A stretch of 64,000 nt of DNA from Amborella trichopoda. Lineage: Eukaryota > Streptophyta > Magnoliopsida > Amborellales > Amborellaceae. Of this stretch, positions 1 through 11,165 are shown piece by piece. The DNA is taken from assembly GCF_000471905.2 (NCBI RefSeq), contig NW_006495778.1, positions 914,563 through 978,562 on the forward strand, written 5' to 3'. The notes under the pieces are model-generated. The model was not told the origin of the DNA. It saw only the letters and a program-made list of their open reading frames with translations, and searched no databases. The translations under genes and the position numbers were made by a program. Every line of letters starts with the position of its first letter. The first letter of the stretch is position 1.

Positions 1-1188
1 ACTCAAAAATATAATTAAACTCAATACAACTGTCCAAATACTCACAATATACATCTAAATGACATATTACATGACTTGCACTTAAAAATCCTCATTATAC
101 GAAAATTACATGATAAATCCATCTTCTCTCTTCATCCTCATCACATATCACAATGTCTCATTCACATCATACACTTGATTATAATTCACATAAATAGCAA
201 TAAAGCTCATACCACAAGATTAAAAGAAAACATCTATTTTTCGTTTAACATACACAATTTATTCAGCCACGAATCATTTAATAATTATAAATAAAGTAAA
301 TAAACATGCATACAAACTTGTGGGAAGCCATGGTTCAAACCCCTTGTGCTGGGGCCACAAATTTGAGCCTTTTAGGAACTTAATTTTGTCACAATGAATA
401 GTGCAAGAGTGGTAAATAATATCAAGGGTTTCTAATCCAATTAGAAAGATCTTACACTTTTAAAATCACTTCTTAAAGTCCAAAAAATTGATTTAAAAAT
501 GTTTGTAAGAAAAATGGAGCAAATCAGATCAATATGGAGCAAAATAGAGCAAAAGTACTTGTAGTAGTCCACATGTCCACCACAACAAATTTTTATGCAA
601 AAGTTTCCACTCTGAATGACCAAATACACTTCTAAGATGATCTAAATATCCCTGGAATTTGAGTAATAATACTTAGAAATGATTAAGAGAATTTGTACGA
701 GGTAGATCAAAGGAAACTATCCATGATCAAATGCTTATCAATGCATAAAACACATAAGCAAGTGAGGGATCACACTATGTAAAAATGGTATGAAGCTAAT
801 ATCAAAATGGAGGTCTAAGGAAGATCAAACATGAATGTAAACAAAATTTCCAGGAACCTTTGATCAAGGATAAAATGATCTTTTACATAAAACAACTTAG
901 ATAGATAATACCTTAATCATGGTATGAGATAAGCTTGATCTTATGGAGTGAAGGACCACCACCAAGCTTCAAAGATCATCAATGGAGGATGGGAACTCTC
1001 AAAGGGAAATAGGTGGTACGTAAATTTCTCAAGGTTTGCTCTCTCTCAATTCATGTAAGGACCGAGCTTCTCTTGGCCAGAAAGATGCGCGCGGCACGAA
1101 AAGTCCGATGAAGAAGGAGCACATGCGGCTATGAGATGGTGTTACCGTCGTAGGTGTTACCATCGCGAGTGTTACTATCGTGGGAATT
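1..1188. other. AT-rich flanking DNA, no gene recognised
   Basis: I see no convincing coding sequence here; the two short open frames (72 and 62 codons) have low-complexity AT-rich composition and no recognisable motif. A GGTTCAAACCCC stretch at 332-343 resembles a pol III B box but has no convincing A box upstream. At about 1139-1186 there are three imperfect 16-17 bp copies of a GTGTTAC-containing unit, directly against the LTR end at 1189. This is the only part of the window left of the retroelement cluster and could be host DNA or another decayed element. Confidence 0.5.
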
Positions 1189-2079
1189 TGGTTAGGTGCC
1201 TCTATCTCGCCCTTCTAGTCGGGATGACCTAGTGGCACGTGTCTTAGGTTTCAGGAGAACCAGGGACTTGAGATCGCTCTCTCGAGAACCTTTATCAAGA
1301 GCAAGGGTAGGTATACCAACCAATGAGAGCAAAATTTAAAGTGGGTTTGGGACTTACTCGAGCTGGCTGGAGTGAGCGCCCTCTTAGATCACGTAGAAAT
1401 CCCCTCAGTCCTACAAATGGTTCGAATTCGTCTCCCTTGGCCTGTACTCTCCTGTTTCTACAATCACACACACATGGTTAATTTCAAAGGGACCCCACCT
1501 TGTCTTTGAGTGAATGTACACGGGCATGCACATCCAAAAGAAGAAAGGGTAAGTGGATAGATGAAAGAAGAAGAAAGAGATGGAACAGAGGAATGGACAA
1601 GATATGAATTTAACTAGGTGACTAGACTAACACAATAGCTAGACCGGCAAGTGCTTGACTTAGCATGCTAGCAAGACGGGCACAGTAACTAAACCGGCAC
1701 AACGACAAACTACTAAATGTCAGATCAATCATCAGCCAGCCTAGCACAATGGCTAGCCTATTGTGGTAGTAAGGTAAGCAAGGTAACTAAGACCAGCTCA
1801 ACGACAATACTACTAGATGACGAGACTACCATGGTAGTGCTTGTCTTAACCTCTCTTGGTCAAATGAGAGAGAAAGAAGAAAGAAGAGAAAGAAAGAGAG
1901 GCATGCATAGTACTACCGATGTCGTGCATGTGAGAAGAAGAAATGAAAGAGAGAGAGGAAAAGAAGAAGAGATGAGAAATGAGAAAGAAGAGAAAAAGGG
2001 GGAAGAAGAAAGAAAGAAGGAGAGAAGGAAGAAGAAGAAAGAGAGAGAAGAGAGAAGGGGACTATGAATGACGACGAGA

Positions 2080-3475
2080 GGGAAGATAGAAGAGAACATG
2101 GACGGTGATGAGCTTCCATTGTCTATAACAGAGGAGAGAGAAGATAGAGAAAACATGGACGACGATGAGCTTCTGCCGTCCAAGATAGAAGAGTAAGGAG
2201 AGAGAAAAAACATGGATGGTGATGAGCTTCAGCTGTCCATGACAGAGGAGTAAGAAGAGAGAGAAAACAAGGATAGTGATGAGCTTCCACCATCTATGAC
2301 ATATGAGTGAGAAGAGAGAAAACACAGACGACGATGAGCTTCCGCAGTCCATGACAGAGGAATAGAAGAGAGAGAAAACATGGACGACGATGAGCTTCTA
2401 CCGTCTATGACGTATGCGTGAGAAGAGAGAAAACATAGACAGCGATGACCTTCCGCCGTCCATGACATATGAGTGAGAAGAGAGAAAACATGGACGGCGA
2501 TGAGCTTCCGCGTTCCATGACAGACGAATAGAAGAGAGAGAAAACATGGACAACGATGAGCTTCCACCGTCCATGACACAGGGTTAGGAAGAGAGAGAAA
2601 ACATGGATGACGATGAGCTTCTACCGTCCATAACATGAGAGAAAAGAAGAGAGAGAAGACATGGACGGTGATGAGCTTCCTCCATCCATGACATGGGATA
2701 TAAGAAGAGAGAGAAGACATGAACGACGATAAGCTTTCGTCATCCATGACATGGGGTATAAGAAGAAAGAAAAGACATGGACAATGATGAGCTTCCACTG
2801 TCCATGATAGAGAAAGAAGAGGAGAGAGAAAACATGGACGGTAATGAGCTTCCACCATCCATCATACAAGATAAAGAGGAGAGAGAAAATATAGACGGTG
2901 ATGAGTTTCTACCATCCATGACATAGAGGGAGACAAGGGAACTTTGACAGAGGGTCGGCCCACCACTCGAGTTAAGGCCCGACTCACTGTTTATGTTCCA
3001 AAAGTAAGAAGACATCATGTTCGACGATAGGCTCTGCCACGCATGAATAGAGAAGAAAGAGAGAGAAGAAAGAGAAGACATGGATGGTGATGAGCTTCAG
3101 TAGTCCATGACATGGGATATAAGAAGAGAGAGAAGATATGGACGATGATGAGCTTCCGCCATCTATGACATGGGATATAGGAAGAGAGAGAAGACATGGA
3201 CAGTGATGAGCTTCCACCGTACATGACATGAGCGATAATAAGAGAGAGAAGACATGGACGGTGATGAGCTTTCACCGTCCAAGACATGAGATATAAGAAG
3301 AGAGAGAAGAAATGGATGATGATGAGATTCCACAGTTCATGACAAAGAAAGAAGAGGAGAGAGAAAACATGGATGATAATGAGCTTCCGTTGTCCTTGAC
3401 ACAAGATTAAGAGGAGAGAGAAAACATGGACGACAATGAGTTTCTACCATCCATGGCACAGAGGGAGAGAAGGGA
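2080..3475. repeat. 57-bp minisatellite in LTR A
   Basis: About two dozen imperfect tandem copies of a 57-bp unit, recognisable by GATGAGCTTCC and CATGGACG. Copies begin at about 2107, 2164, 2221 and 2278. Because 57 is divisible by 3 the array keeps several frames open, producing spurious frames of up to 209 codons on the minus strand. A section including GAACTTTGACAGAG occurs twice, at 2939 and 3474 (535 bp apart), so a larger block was duplicated as well. LTR B has a related array (unit about 59-60 bp); R3 and F carry different units at the same place. Confidence 0.85.
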
Positions 3476-3589
3476 ACTTTGACAGAGACCCAGTTTGCCA
3501 CTCGAGTTAAGGCCCGACTCACTGTTTATGTCCCAAAATTAGGAAGGCATCACTCCCGACGATAGGCTCCACCACGCATGAATAGAGAA

Positions 3590-3835
3590 GAAAGAGAGAA
3601 GGAAAGAGAGGAAAAAGAAAGAAAAAATAGAGGAGAGAGAATGAAAGTGAATAAAGAAGATCAGAGAAGAAAAAAGAAAGAGAGAGATAGACAAGAGGAG
3701 GAGAGAGATAGACAAGAGGAGGAGAGAGAAAGAGAGAGATGAGAGGAGAGGAGAGAGAAAGAGAGAGATGAGAGGAGGAGAGAGAAAGTTACCTTCATCA
3801 AAGGGTATCAGACCTTTTCTTCTCTCTCCTCTCTC
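3590..3835. repeat. GA-rich tract of LTR A
   Basis: A nearly pure purine run (GAGAGAAAGAGAG type) on the plus strand, so a CU-rich stretch in the element's own transcript. The same tract is at 9360-9720 in LTR B, 30320-30410 in R3 and, in opposite orientation, 41040-41270 and 42090-42660 in LTR F. It lies just downstream (in element sense) of the core promoter and would form the start of the transcript leader. Confidence 0.75.
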
Positions 3836-3924
3836 TCTCTCCAAGATGTGCTCATAATTTCAACATGAAAAATCTCAAACTTTATTGATGAGATTGAAAA
3901 ATCAAGGGTCCCTTGACAATTGTG

Positions 3925-3965
3925 TTTAACATGCACTTATAGAATTGGGCCCAAACATGGGTGTA
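3925..3965 (-). promoter_or_regulatory. LTR A core promoter (TGGGCC and TATA-like box)
   Basis: On the minus strand the block reads CCCATGTTTGGGCCC followed by AATTCTATAAGTG. The TATA-like box is at about 3935-3942, and the TGGGCC motif, the plant site II/TCP-type element, lies about 10 bp upstream. The same arrangement is found in LTR B, and in weaker form in C and F. An AATAAA on the minus strand at about 3880-3886 lies some 50 bp downstream and could serve as polyadenylation signal, so the R region may be short. Confidence 0.5.
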
Positions 3966-5284
3966 CATCTAAAAACTATCATAATTGATGATAATTACAA
4001 TTTAATTGAAAACATGGGTGTTCTATGGCTCGAAGTTGGTATCAAATCAATCGTCATGTCGAGCCAGACAAGAAAGAAATCATATTTTAACCAAACAGAC
4101 GTCAGAGTAATCTCGAATCATCCATGGAAGATCATGCAAGTTCTAAGGCAACATCATGGACTGTTTTGGAAATTCATGTATTGTTGGGCAGGGGCAAAAC
4201 AGTCTTTTTGTACCCATTTTTAATTAATTGTAATTTCGAGCCATAGAACATGTTTTTGGACCACGATCATGCGACTCGAAATTTGCATAGATCTTGAAAA
4301 CTTCTTATTTATAGTGTGCTTGTTTCTTGCTCTATTCCTTGATTTCTTCGTTGAGTTGCACTGAGCATGTCGTCACAATCGTGTTGCAACAAACACAACT
4401 CGATTTCGTGCCCGAATGAAGACTTCACAACTTTTAGGTTTTCGCTGGAATCTTGAAATCTAACAATCGGAATTTGCAACAACATTGGCACCTTTGTTTG
4501 TTAAATCCAACCGTTCATTATACGTGAGGTTCAGACCAGGCATAGCCTCAGATCTTACGAACATAATGCAAGTTGGTTTCGCGTCAATCAGGTACGCGAG
4601 CACCGTGATATGGCTGCTCAAGCGAGGCATGTGGCTGTTGAATTTTCTACAACTATCTTCACGAATCACCAAATTCTCTCTAGTTTTTCTCCCTACTCGA
4701 GTATCATCACGAATTATGCCACATATCAAAACGCTCGTCTTTGATGAGATGAACAAGCTCACAAAATTTGAGCACGATCTGACTCGGAATGAGTGAGATA
4801 TTGGTATTCAAAGTTGCTGCTCGGAACTATACACACCAGTCTCCTTTAATCGAGATTTGTGCAGGGAGGCCGCATGGGAATAGCGTGCGGCCTACCCCTT
4901 TTAATGTTCCACCCATAACTTTGTCATGGAGCACCCAATGAAGCCGAAACTTGACTTCTAGGGGTTTTCGGTCATGCCGGATCTAATGGCAGTGGTCCCA
5001 CATTTGTTTGAGGCTATGTCATGGTGCTAGAGGCTATGTCATGGTGCTAGAGGCTAATTTTTTTTGAAATTTTTATTTGTCTGCACTGCCTTAGACATGT
5101 CGGATTGAGCCAAAACATTGTAGGTGTCCTTTTAAAGTGCTTAGGAAAATTCTGACCCACTTTAGGGAAATTCTTAGACTGTCAGGAATTCCATTATATG
5201 TCGAAGCTTTATTGACTGACTTCTCTCTTTATTTTGCATCGGGGACCCAAGGTGCTGAAAAATGTGTTCAAACAGATTGCCCGA

Positions 5285-7832
5285 ATAAGTGTTGTGCTTC
5301 GAGAGAAGAGAAATGGACAACATTCCAAAAATTTTCTTCCATTTTATTACTTTTTTCTTCCTAGCCACAGGACCACGTTAACACCAAGGAGATTTTCTCA
5401 ATGCTTTAACTAGGATGCTCAAACATTTGGATGCAATGTATAGGTTGTATTTTTCGGGCAATCTGTTTGAACACATTTTTCAGCATGGTAGTAAGGTCCT
5501 CACCCTCACGTCGACTATTTGTATTTCTAATAGCTGAGGATTTTGTATGGACCTCGTTGGTCCGAATCAGGCCCGTCTGGCAGTCGAGTGTCATGCTGAA
5601 GGGAATTTTTCCCATTTAGTCAGGGTTTTTGTATCTTGTGGTGTTGATCCACGTTTCAAGGTTTTTGTGTTTTTGTGTGTTCTGGATGGTCAGCTGGAGG
5701 GCCTTTGGTTGACATCAGTTTGCGTTGTGCACCAGAATGTTTTGGCAAGTAGGGTACCTTAGTTTATCGAGGGGATCGGCTTTGGGTATAACCCCTACCC
5801 ACTGCTAGTAGTTTCAATAAGTAGGATACCTTCTTTGTCCAAGGCATCCCCTGAGGGATCAATCTCGTCGTTGCATAACAGGTCCAAGGTTTGGCTGACT
5901 TGGCTTTCTTGAGGTGTCTTCAGCACCTTTGAAGTGCATTAGCTACCTCATGGGAATAGTGTTCTTCTTCATGAGACTTGTCTTGCCTTCTTGGAGAATC
6001 TTCTGTCCTTTGAGTCCTTTTGTACTAACGAACTCAGCCTATTAGAAGTTTTCCTTAAAGCTTGTATTTTTGGGTCTTGGTATTGTGACACCAAGGATTT
6101 TTCTCTTTGAATGTGGGCTGAAGCCGCTTATTGAGGTGAGTGCTGCATCAACCTGTTTATTTATCCAAGTGTCATTTGTGGATTTTCACTTAGACTTCGG
6201 AAGCGGCACCATAGAGACGGTTTTCACCAACTTCCTTTATTTGGGGCTCTTTTACCCATGACCTTTCGGTCATCTCCACCCTTATTTTCCATTTTACTCA
6301 CGGTGCTCATTTAGGGTTTTCACCGTGCCTGGGTTTTTATTTTCACGGAACTCTTTTACTCATGGTTTCATAACCATGTCCATCCATCATTTTTACTCAT
6401 GGAATTCCCTTGTTCAGGTATACATCATGCCCGTTATTCCTTTTTTTTTTGTGAAGGAGTGTTTAGGGTCATGCCTTCGAGACCTGTGCGAAGCCTTCTA
6501 TCGTCATGCGCCCAAGACACGCACTACAGTTTAGGGACATACAGCTGGACCATAGTGGTGATGGTGGCAGTCTGTGGAGGCCAAGGAGGGAGTATGGTGG
6601 TGGTTTGACTCACTTTTGGGAGATGGCACTAAGCTACCTATGAAGGGTGGATAATGTATATATGGTGGGTGAAAAGTGGTGACCGACTAGCTGACGGCTG
6701 GTATGGATGGCGGGATAACTCGCCATTTTCTGAGCATGGATGAGACTCACTGGAGATTGATGAATGGTAATGAAGGGATTCACTAGGGAATTATGAAGGT
6801 TGTGCATGCATATGGATGGGTTGATTAGGCAAGACGTGCGTGAAGAGGCATGTAAAGGGTGTGTGCGCGTGTGCGGGGCCATGTTTAAGGTCATGCCTTC
6901 TAGACCTGTGCAAAGCAGTTTAATGTCAGAATGTGCACTATGGCTTAAGGTCATATAGCTCGGACTGTGGTTATACAATTTAGAGTCCTGCAACTAGGGC
7001 CATGCAGTTTTGGGTCATGCAACTAGACCTTCGCTACAGTTTAAGGTCATATAGTTTGGATCATGGTGCTAAGCTTTTTAATGTCATGTGGTCAGGAAGT
7101 GCACTATGGTTTAAGGTCATATAACCTGGATCATGGCTATGCAGTTGAGAGTCATGCAGCTAAATCTATGTAGTTTAAGGCTGCGCAACTATACCTCCGC
7201 TGCAGTTTAAGGTCATATAGTTTGGACCATGCAGTTTAGGGTCGTGCATTTAGACCACGATTGTGTAGTTTAAGGTCATGCAACACGGACCATCGTGTGG
7301 GTTGCCATATAGGTGAAGCTCCATGGGGGATAGGTCTATGGATAGCAATCTAACTCCATGGGGATAAAGTAGTTTAAGGTCATACACAAGCAGAGGGCTT
7401 AGATGGAGATGGTGGCCCTATGAGGAGTGGCTAATAGAAGTGGACTTCGCTAGGGATTAGGGTGTGAGCGTGACTCCCAATGGGTAAAAAGTGAGACTCC
7501 ATGGAGAATAGGTTTATGAAAGGTGACTCGACTCCCTAGGGATAAGATAACTTAATGAGAAACAGACCCACTAGAGGTAAGAATGTTCCTAACTCCACCA
7601 GAGATAATGAGCTGCAATACCGGTGTGACTCCTACTGAGGATGAGGGACAATGCCTGGGAATTTCCACAGGCTCCTATAGCTTTTCGATAGTGTGCAAGA
7701 AGAGGAAAGCATCACGATGGGTTTCTAGTGGGAGAGGAGAGGTTCTGGTGAGAAACCGAGAGGTCGCAGGGAGGCAAACAGTTGCCTCAAGATGAAGGGT
7801 TGCTGGGAGGTGAACAGTTGTCAGTCCACACA
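5285..7832 (-). other. 3' noncoding region of element A, with dyad repeats
   Basis: Homologous to 11166-13800 (element B) and 31770-33350 (R3). It contains a polypyrimidine stretch at about 5338-5360 that would be a PPT-like purine run on the element's sense strand. At 6880-7400 there are imperfect repeats of a unit containing TTTAAGGTCATATAGTTTGGACC, and at about 6500 a related unit with a CGTCATGCG core. A 20-bp unit (GGTGCTAGAGGCTATGTCAT) is tandemly repeated at about 5010-5050, inside the LTR side. No coding sequence is recognisable; the short open frames are not conserved between A, B and R3. Confidence 0.6.
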
Positions 7833-8689
7833 GGTTAGGTGCCTTGATATCGCCCTCCGGATCTGGATGATTGAGCGACATGCGTCTCTAGTTTTGGGGG
7901 AACCCAGGACTTTGTGATCACTCTCTCGAGGACCTCGCTCTAGAGCGAGGGCAAGTAGACCAACCGATGGGAGAGGAATTTAAGGTGGGTTCAAGACTTA
8001 CTCGGATTGGCTCGCGTGGACGCCCTCTTAAATCACGAAGAAAGCCCCCAAGTCGTAGAACTGGTTCGGAACCGCCTCCCTTGGCTTGTATTCTCCTATT
8101 TCTGTAATCCAACACACATGGTTAATTTTACAAGACAAGTGGTTGAAAGAGACCCCACCTTGTCTTTGAGCGAATGTACACGGACGTGCACATCCAAAAG
8201 AAGAGAGGGTAAGAGGATAAGTGAAAGACGAAGAAAGGGGTAAATCAAAGGAATTTTGACTAGGTGGCAAGACTAACACGACAGCTAGATCAACAAGTGA
8301 TTGACCCCGGGTGGTAGCGAGACGGAAACGGTAACTTGACCGAAACAACAGAAACACTACTAGACACTAGGATGATCATCGGCCAGCTGGGCACGATGGT
8401 TAACCTATCATGGTAGTAAGGCAGACTTGGTAACTAAGAACAGCTCAACGACAATACTGCTAGACAACAAGACTAAAATGGCAATGTTTTATCTTAGCCT
8501 CTCTTGGTCAAACGAGAGAGAAAGAGAAACATGCACAGTATCATCGATGTCATGCATGGGAGAAGAAGACGAGATGAGCAATGAAAGAGAAGTGGAACAG
8601 AGGGAGAAGAAAGAGGAAAGGGAAAAATGAAAGAAGAAGAAAAGGAAATAAGGAAGAAAGGAGAACCTAGATGGCGATAGAGAAGATCG

Positions 8690-9240
8690 AAAAGAATATG
8701 GACGGCGATGAGCTTCTGTCGTCCATGTCAGAAAGGTAAGAAGAGAGAGAAAACATGGACGATGATATGCTTCCGTCGTCCGTGTGAGAAGAAGAAGAGA
8801 GAGAAGGCCTGAGCGGTGATGTTCTTCCAACTCTATGTGAGAAGAAGAAGAGAGAGAAGATAAGGGTGATGATGTACACCGTTCGTGTCAGATGAAGAAG
8901 AAGAGAGAGAAGACATTGGTGGCGATGTGCTTCTGCCATCCATGTTAGATGAAGAAGAAGAGAGAGAAGACATGGGTGACGATGTGCTTCTACAGTCTGT
9001 GTCAGATGAAGAAGAAGAGAGAGAAGACATGGGCGGTGATGTGCTTTCATCGTCCATGTCAGATGCAAAAGAAGAACGAGAAGACATGGGCGGTGATGTG
9101 CTTTCGTCGTCTATGTGAGATGAAGAAGAAGAGAGAGACGAGATGGGCGACGATGTGCTTCTGCCGTCCCTATCAGATGAAGAAGAGGAGAGAGAAAACA
9201 TGGATGGCGATGAACATCCGTCGACCATGATAAAGAATCA
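8690..9240. repeat. About 59-60 bp minisatellite in LTR B
   Basis: About nine tandem copies, recognisable by GATGAAGAAGAAGAG and by GGCGATGTGCTTC with the latter recurring at about 8923, 8982, 9038, 9098 and 9156. The unit is related to the 57-bp unit of LTR A but differs in spacing and wording, showing that the array turns over faster than the rest of the LTR. The repeat gives open frames in several phases on both strands (up to 133 codons), which I do not regard as genes. Confidence 0.85.
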
Positions 9241-9839
9241 GACAAGGGGACTTTGACAGAGGATCGACCCGCCACTCGGGTTAAGGTACGACTCAGTGTT
9301 CGTGTCTCTGAGGTGAAAAAACATCATGCCAAGCGATAGGCCTCACCATGCACGACCAGAGAAGAAGGAGAAAGAGAGCAGAGAGAGAGAGAACATGAAA
9401 GAGAGGAAAAGGGGAGGAAAGATAAAGAGAGAAAAAGGAAAATGGATAAAGGAGATCAGAGACGAAATAGGAAAGAAAGATATAAACGAGAGGAGAGAAA
9501 GATAGAGATAGAGATGAGGAAAGAGAAAGAGAAAGAAAGATGAGAGAGAAAAGAGGAGAGAGAAATAAAGAGCTAGAGACAAGGAGAGAGAAAGAGAAAG
9601 AAATATGAGAGAGAAAAGAGGAGGAATAAAAAAAGAGATAGAGATGAGGAGAGAGAAAGAGAAAGAAAGATGGGAGAGAAAAGAGGAGAAGAGAAAAAAT
9701 TACCTTATCGAGGGGTACCGACCCTTTTCTTCTCTCTCCTCTCACTCTCTTCAAGACCTACCCACGAACTCAAAGCAAAGATTAAAATTTTATTGATGAA
9801 TGTGAAGAATGAATGGACGTTCTTTACAATTAAGCTTTG

Positions 9840-9875
9840 CATGTTTATATTGAATTGGGCCCAAACATGGGTGTA
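9840..9875 (-). promoter_or_regulatory. LTR B core promoter
   Basis: On the minus strand CCCATGTTTGGGCCC is followed by AATTCAATATAAAC, a TATA box with the TGGGCC (site II type) motif about 10 bp upstream. An AATAAA on the minus strand at about 9787-9795 lies some 50 bp downstream. The arrangement agrees with LTR A; that agreement across old copies suggests this is the real promoter of the family. Confidence 0.55.
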
Positions 9876-11165
9876 CGCCCAAAAAACTACCTAAATTGAT
9901 GATAATTACAATTTAATTGATTTAAAATAAATTCTAAAATTGGGTGCAAAGGGACTGTTTTGCCTCTGCTTAACAATGTGCGAAATTCTAAAACAGTTCC
10001 TACTGTTGTCCTAGAACTTACGTGATTTTTCGTGGATGATTCGGGGTTGCTCTGATGCTCGATTGACCGAAAGATGATAATTTTCTTGTAGAGATCGGCA
10101 TGACGATCGATTTGATAGCAACGTCGAGCCATGAATCGTGTTTTTAAGCCACGATCATGCGACTCGAAATTTGGATGAATCTTACAAACTTCAGGTCGAT
10201 AGTGTGCTTATTTTTTGATGTTTTTCTTTAGTTTCTTCGTTGAATCACACTAAGCATGCCGTCACGACCGCGTGCCAATAAACACAGCTTGATTTTAAGT
10301 CCGAATGAAGATTTTATCATCCTGAGTTTTTGGCCGAAATCTAAAAATCCAATGGGTAAAATTTACAGCAGCTTTGACTCCTTCGTGTGTGAAGTCGAAC
10401 TGTTCATCATATGCAGGATTTGGACTAGAGATAGCCTTGAACCTTACGCATATAATGCAATTGATTTCACGTCAATCGGGTATGTGAGCATCGTGATTCG
10501 GTTGTTCGAGCGAGGTGTACTGCTGCTGATTTTTCTGCAACTTTCTTCATGGATCAAAAACTTCTCTCTAGTTTTTTTCCCTGCTCAGATGTCTTCACAG
10601 GTTGTGCCACATATCAAAATGCTTGTCTTGATGATATGAACAAGCTCACCTGATTTGAGAGAGATCCAAGTCAGAACGAGTGAGATACAGGCCTTTGAAG
10701 TTGCTGCTCGGGACTATGCTCACCAACCTCCTCTAATGGAGATTGGTGCAGGAGGCTGCACGGGAATAGCGTGCGACCTACCCTTTTTTAATGGTTCACC
10801 CATAACCTTATTCTGTAATGTCTGATTAAACCGAAAATTGACCCATAGGGATTTTTGACTGTGTCGGATCTAATGGTGATAGTCTCATGGCTGTATGACG
10901 CACCAAGAACATAGTTCTAGTTACGGGGTCCATTTTAGAGTGCTAGAGGCTAGTTTTTTTGAAATTGTTTCTTTGTCTGTGCTACCTTAGACATGTCAGA
11001 TTGAGACGAAACTTGTCAAGTGGCCTTTTGGAGTGCTTTGGAAGATTCTAACCCATTCCGAGGAAATTCTGAGACTATTGAGAATTTCACTGTATCTTAA
11101 AGCTTTATTGACCTGCTTATTCAGCATCAGGGACCAAGGTGCTGAAAAATGTCTTCAAACAACTT

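Larger units (their letters stand above)
1189..5280 (-). repeat. LTR of element A (about 4.1 kb)
   Basis: It matches the reverse complement of the LTRs of C (22251-25230) and F (39836-43094), and matches LTR B and LTR R3 directly. Conserved blocks, from left to right: the terminus at 1189 with GATCGCTCTCTCGAG; a block ending in a run of CACACAC near 1466; a purine-rich and minisatellite section (1860-3835); a core promoter block (3925-3965); and an upstream block (4200-5270) with the shared phrase CTTAGACATGT. The right boundary is set by where homology to LTR C stops and is uncertain by tens of bases. It is longer than its relatives because the minisatellite is expanded and partly duplicated. 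Confidence 0.7.
1189..7832 (-). mobile_element. Element A: family-1 Tat/Ogre-type LTR retrotransposon, 3' part only
   Basis: Read on the minus strand, this is the end of a Ty3/gypsy element: 3' noncoding DNA (7832 down to about 5285) followed by a long LTR (about 5280 down to 1189). The left end matches the reverse complement of the LTR end that borders the PBS in elements C and F (TGGTTAGGTGCC at 1189). No PBS complement lies outside it, which fits a 3' LTR. No gag or pol is left; at 7833 the LTR of element B begins, so B most likely inserted into A or replaced its coding part. Confidence 0.7.
7833..11165 (-). repeat. 3' LTR of element B (about 3.3 kb)
   Basis: Colinear with LTR A at visible identity: the terminus (AGGTTAGGTGCC at 7832), the CTCTCTCGAGGACC block at 7920, the minisatellite at 8690-9240, the purine tract at 9360-9720, the core promoter at 9840-9875, and the upstream block through GTCTTCAAACAAC at about 11160. 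The first base of the terminus differs from the other copies (A for T). No PBS complement lies beyond 7833, consistent with a 3' LTR inserted in element A. The right boundary is approximate. Confidence 0.75.

Noticed and set aside
1717..3404. Many overlapping open frames of 60-209 codons on both strands
   Set aside because: They are produced by the 57-bp minisatellite and the GA tract; units of a length divisible by three keep all frames open. No domain, and LTR B has different frames.
8489..9754. Open frames of 113-153 codons
   Set aside because: Same cause as above: the minisatellite and purine tract of LTR B. Composition is Ser/Leu/Phe or Glu/Arg only.
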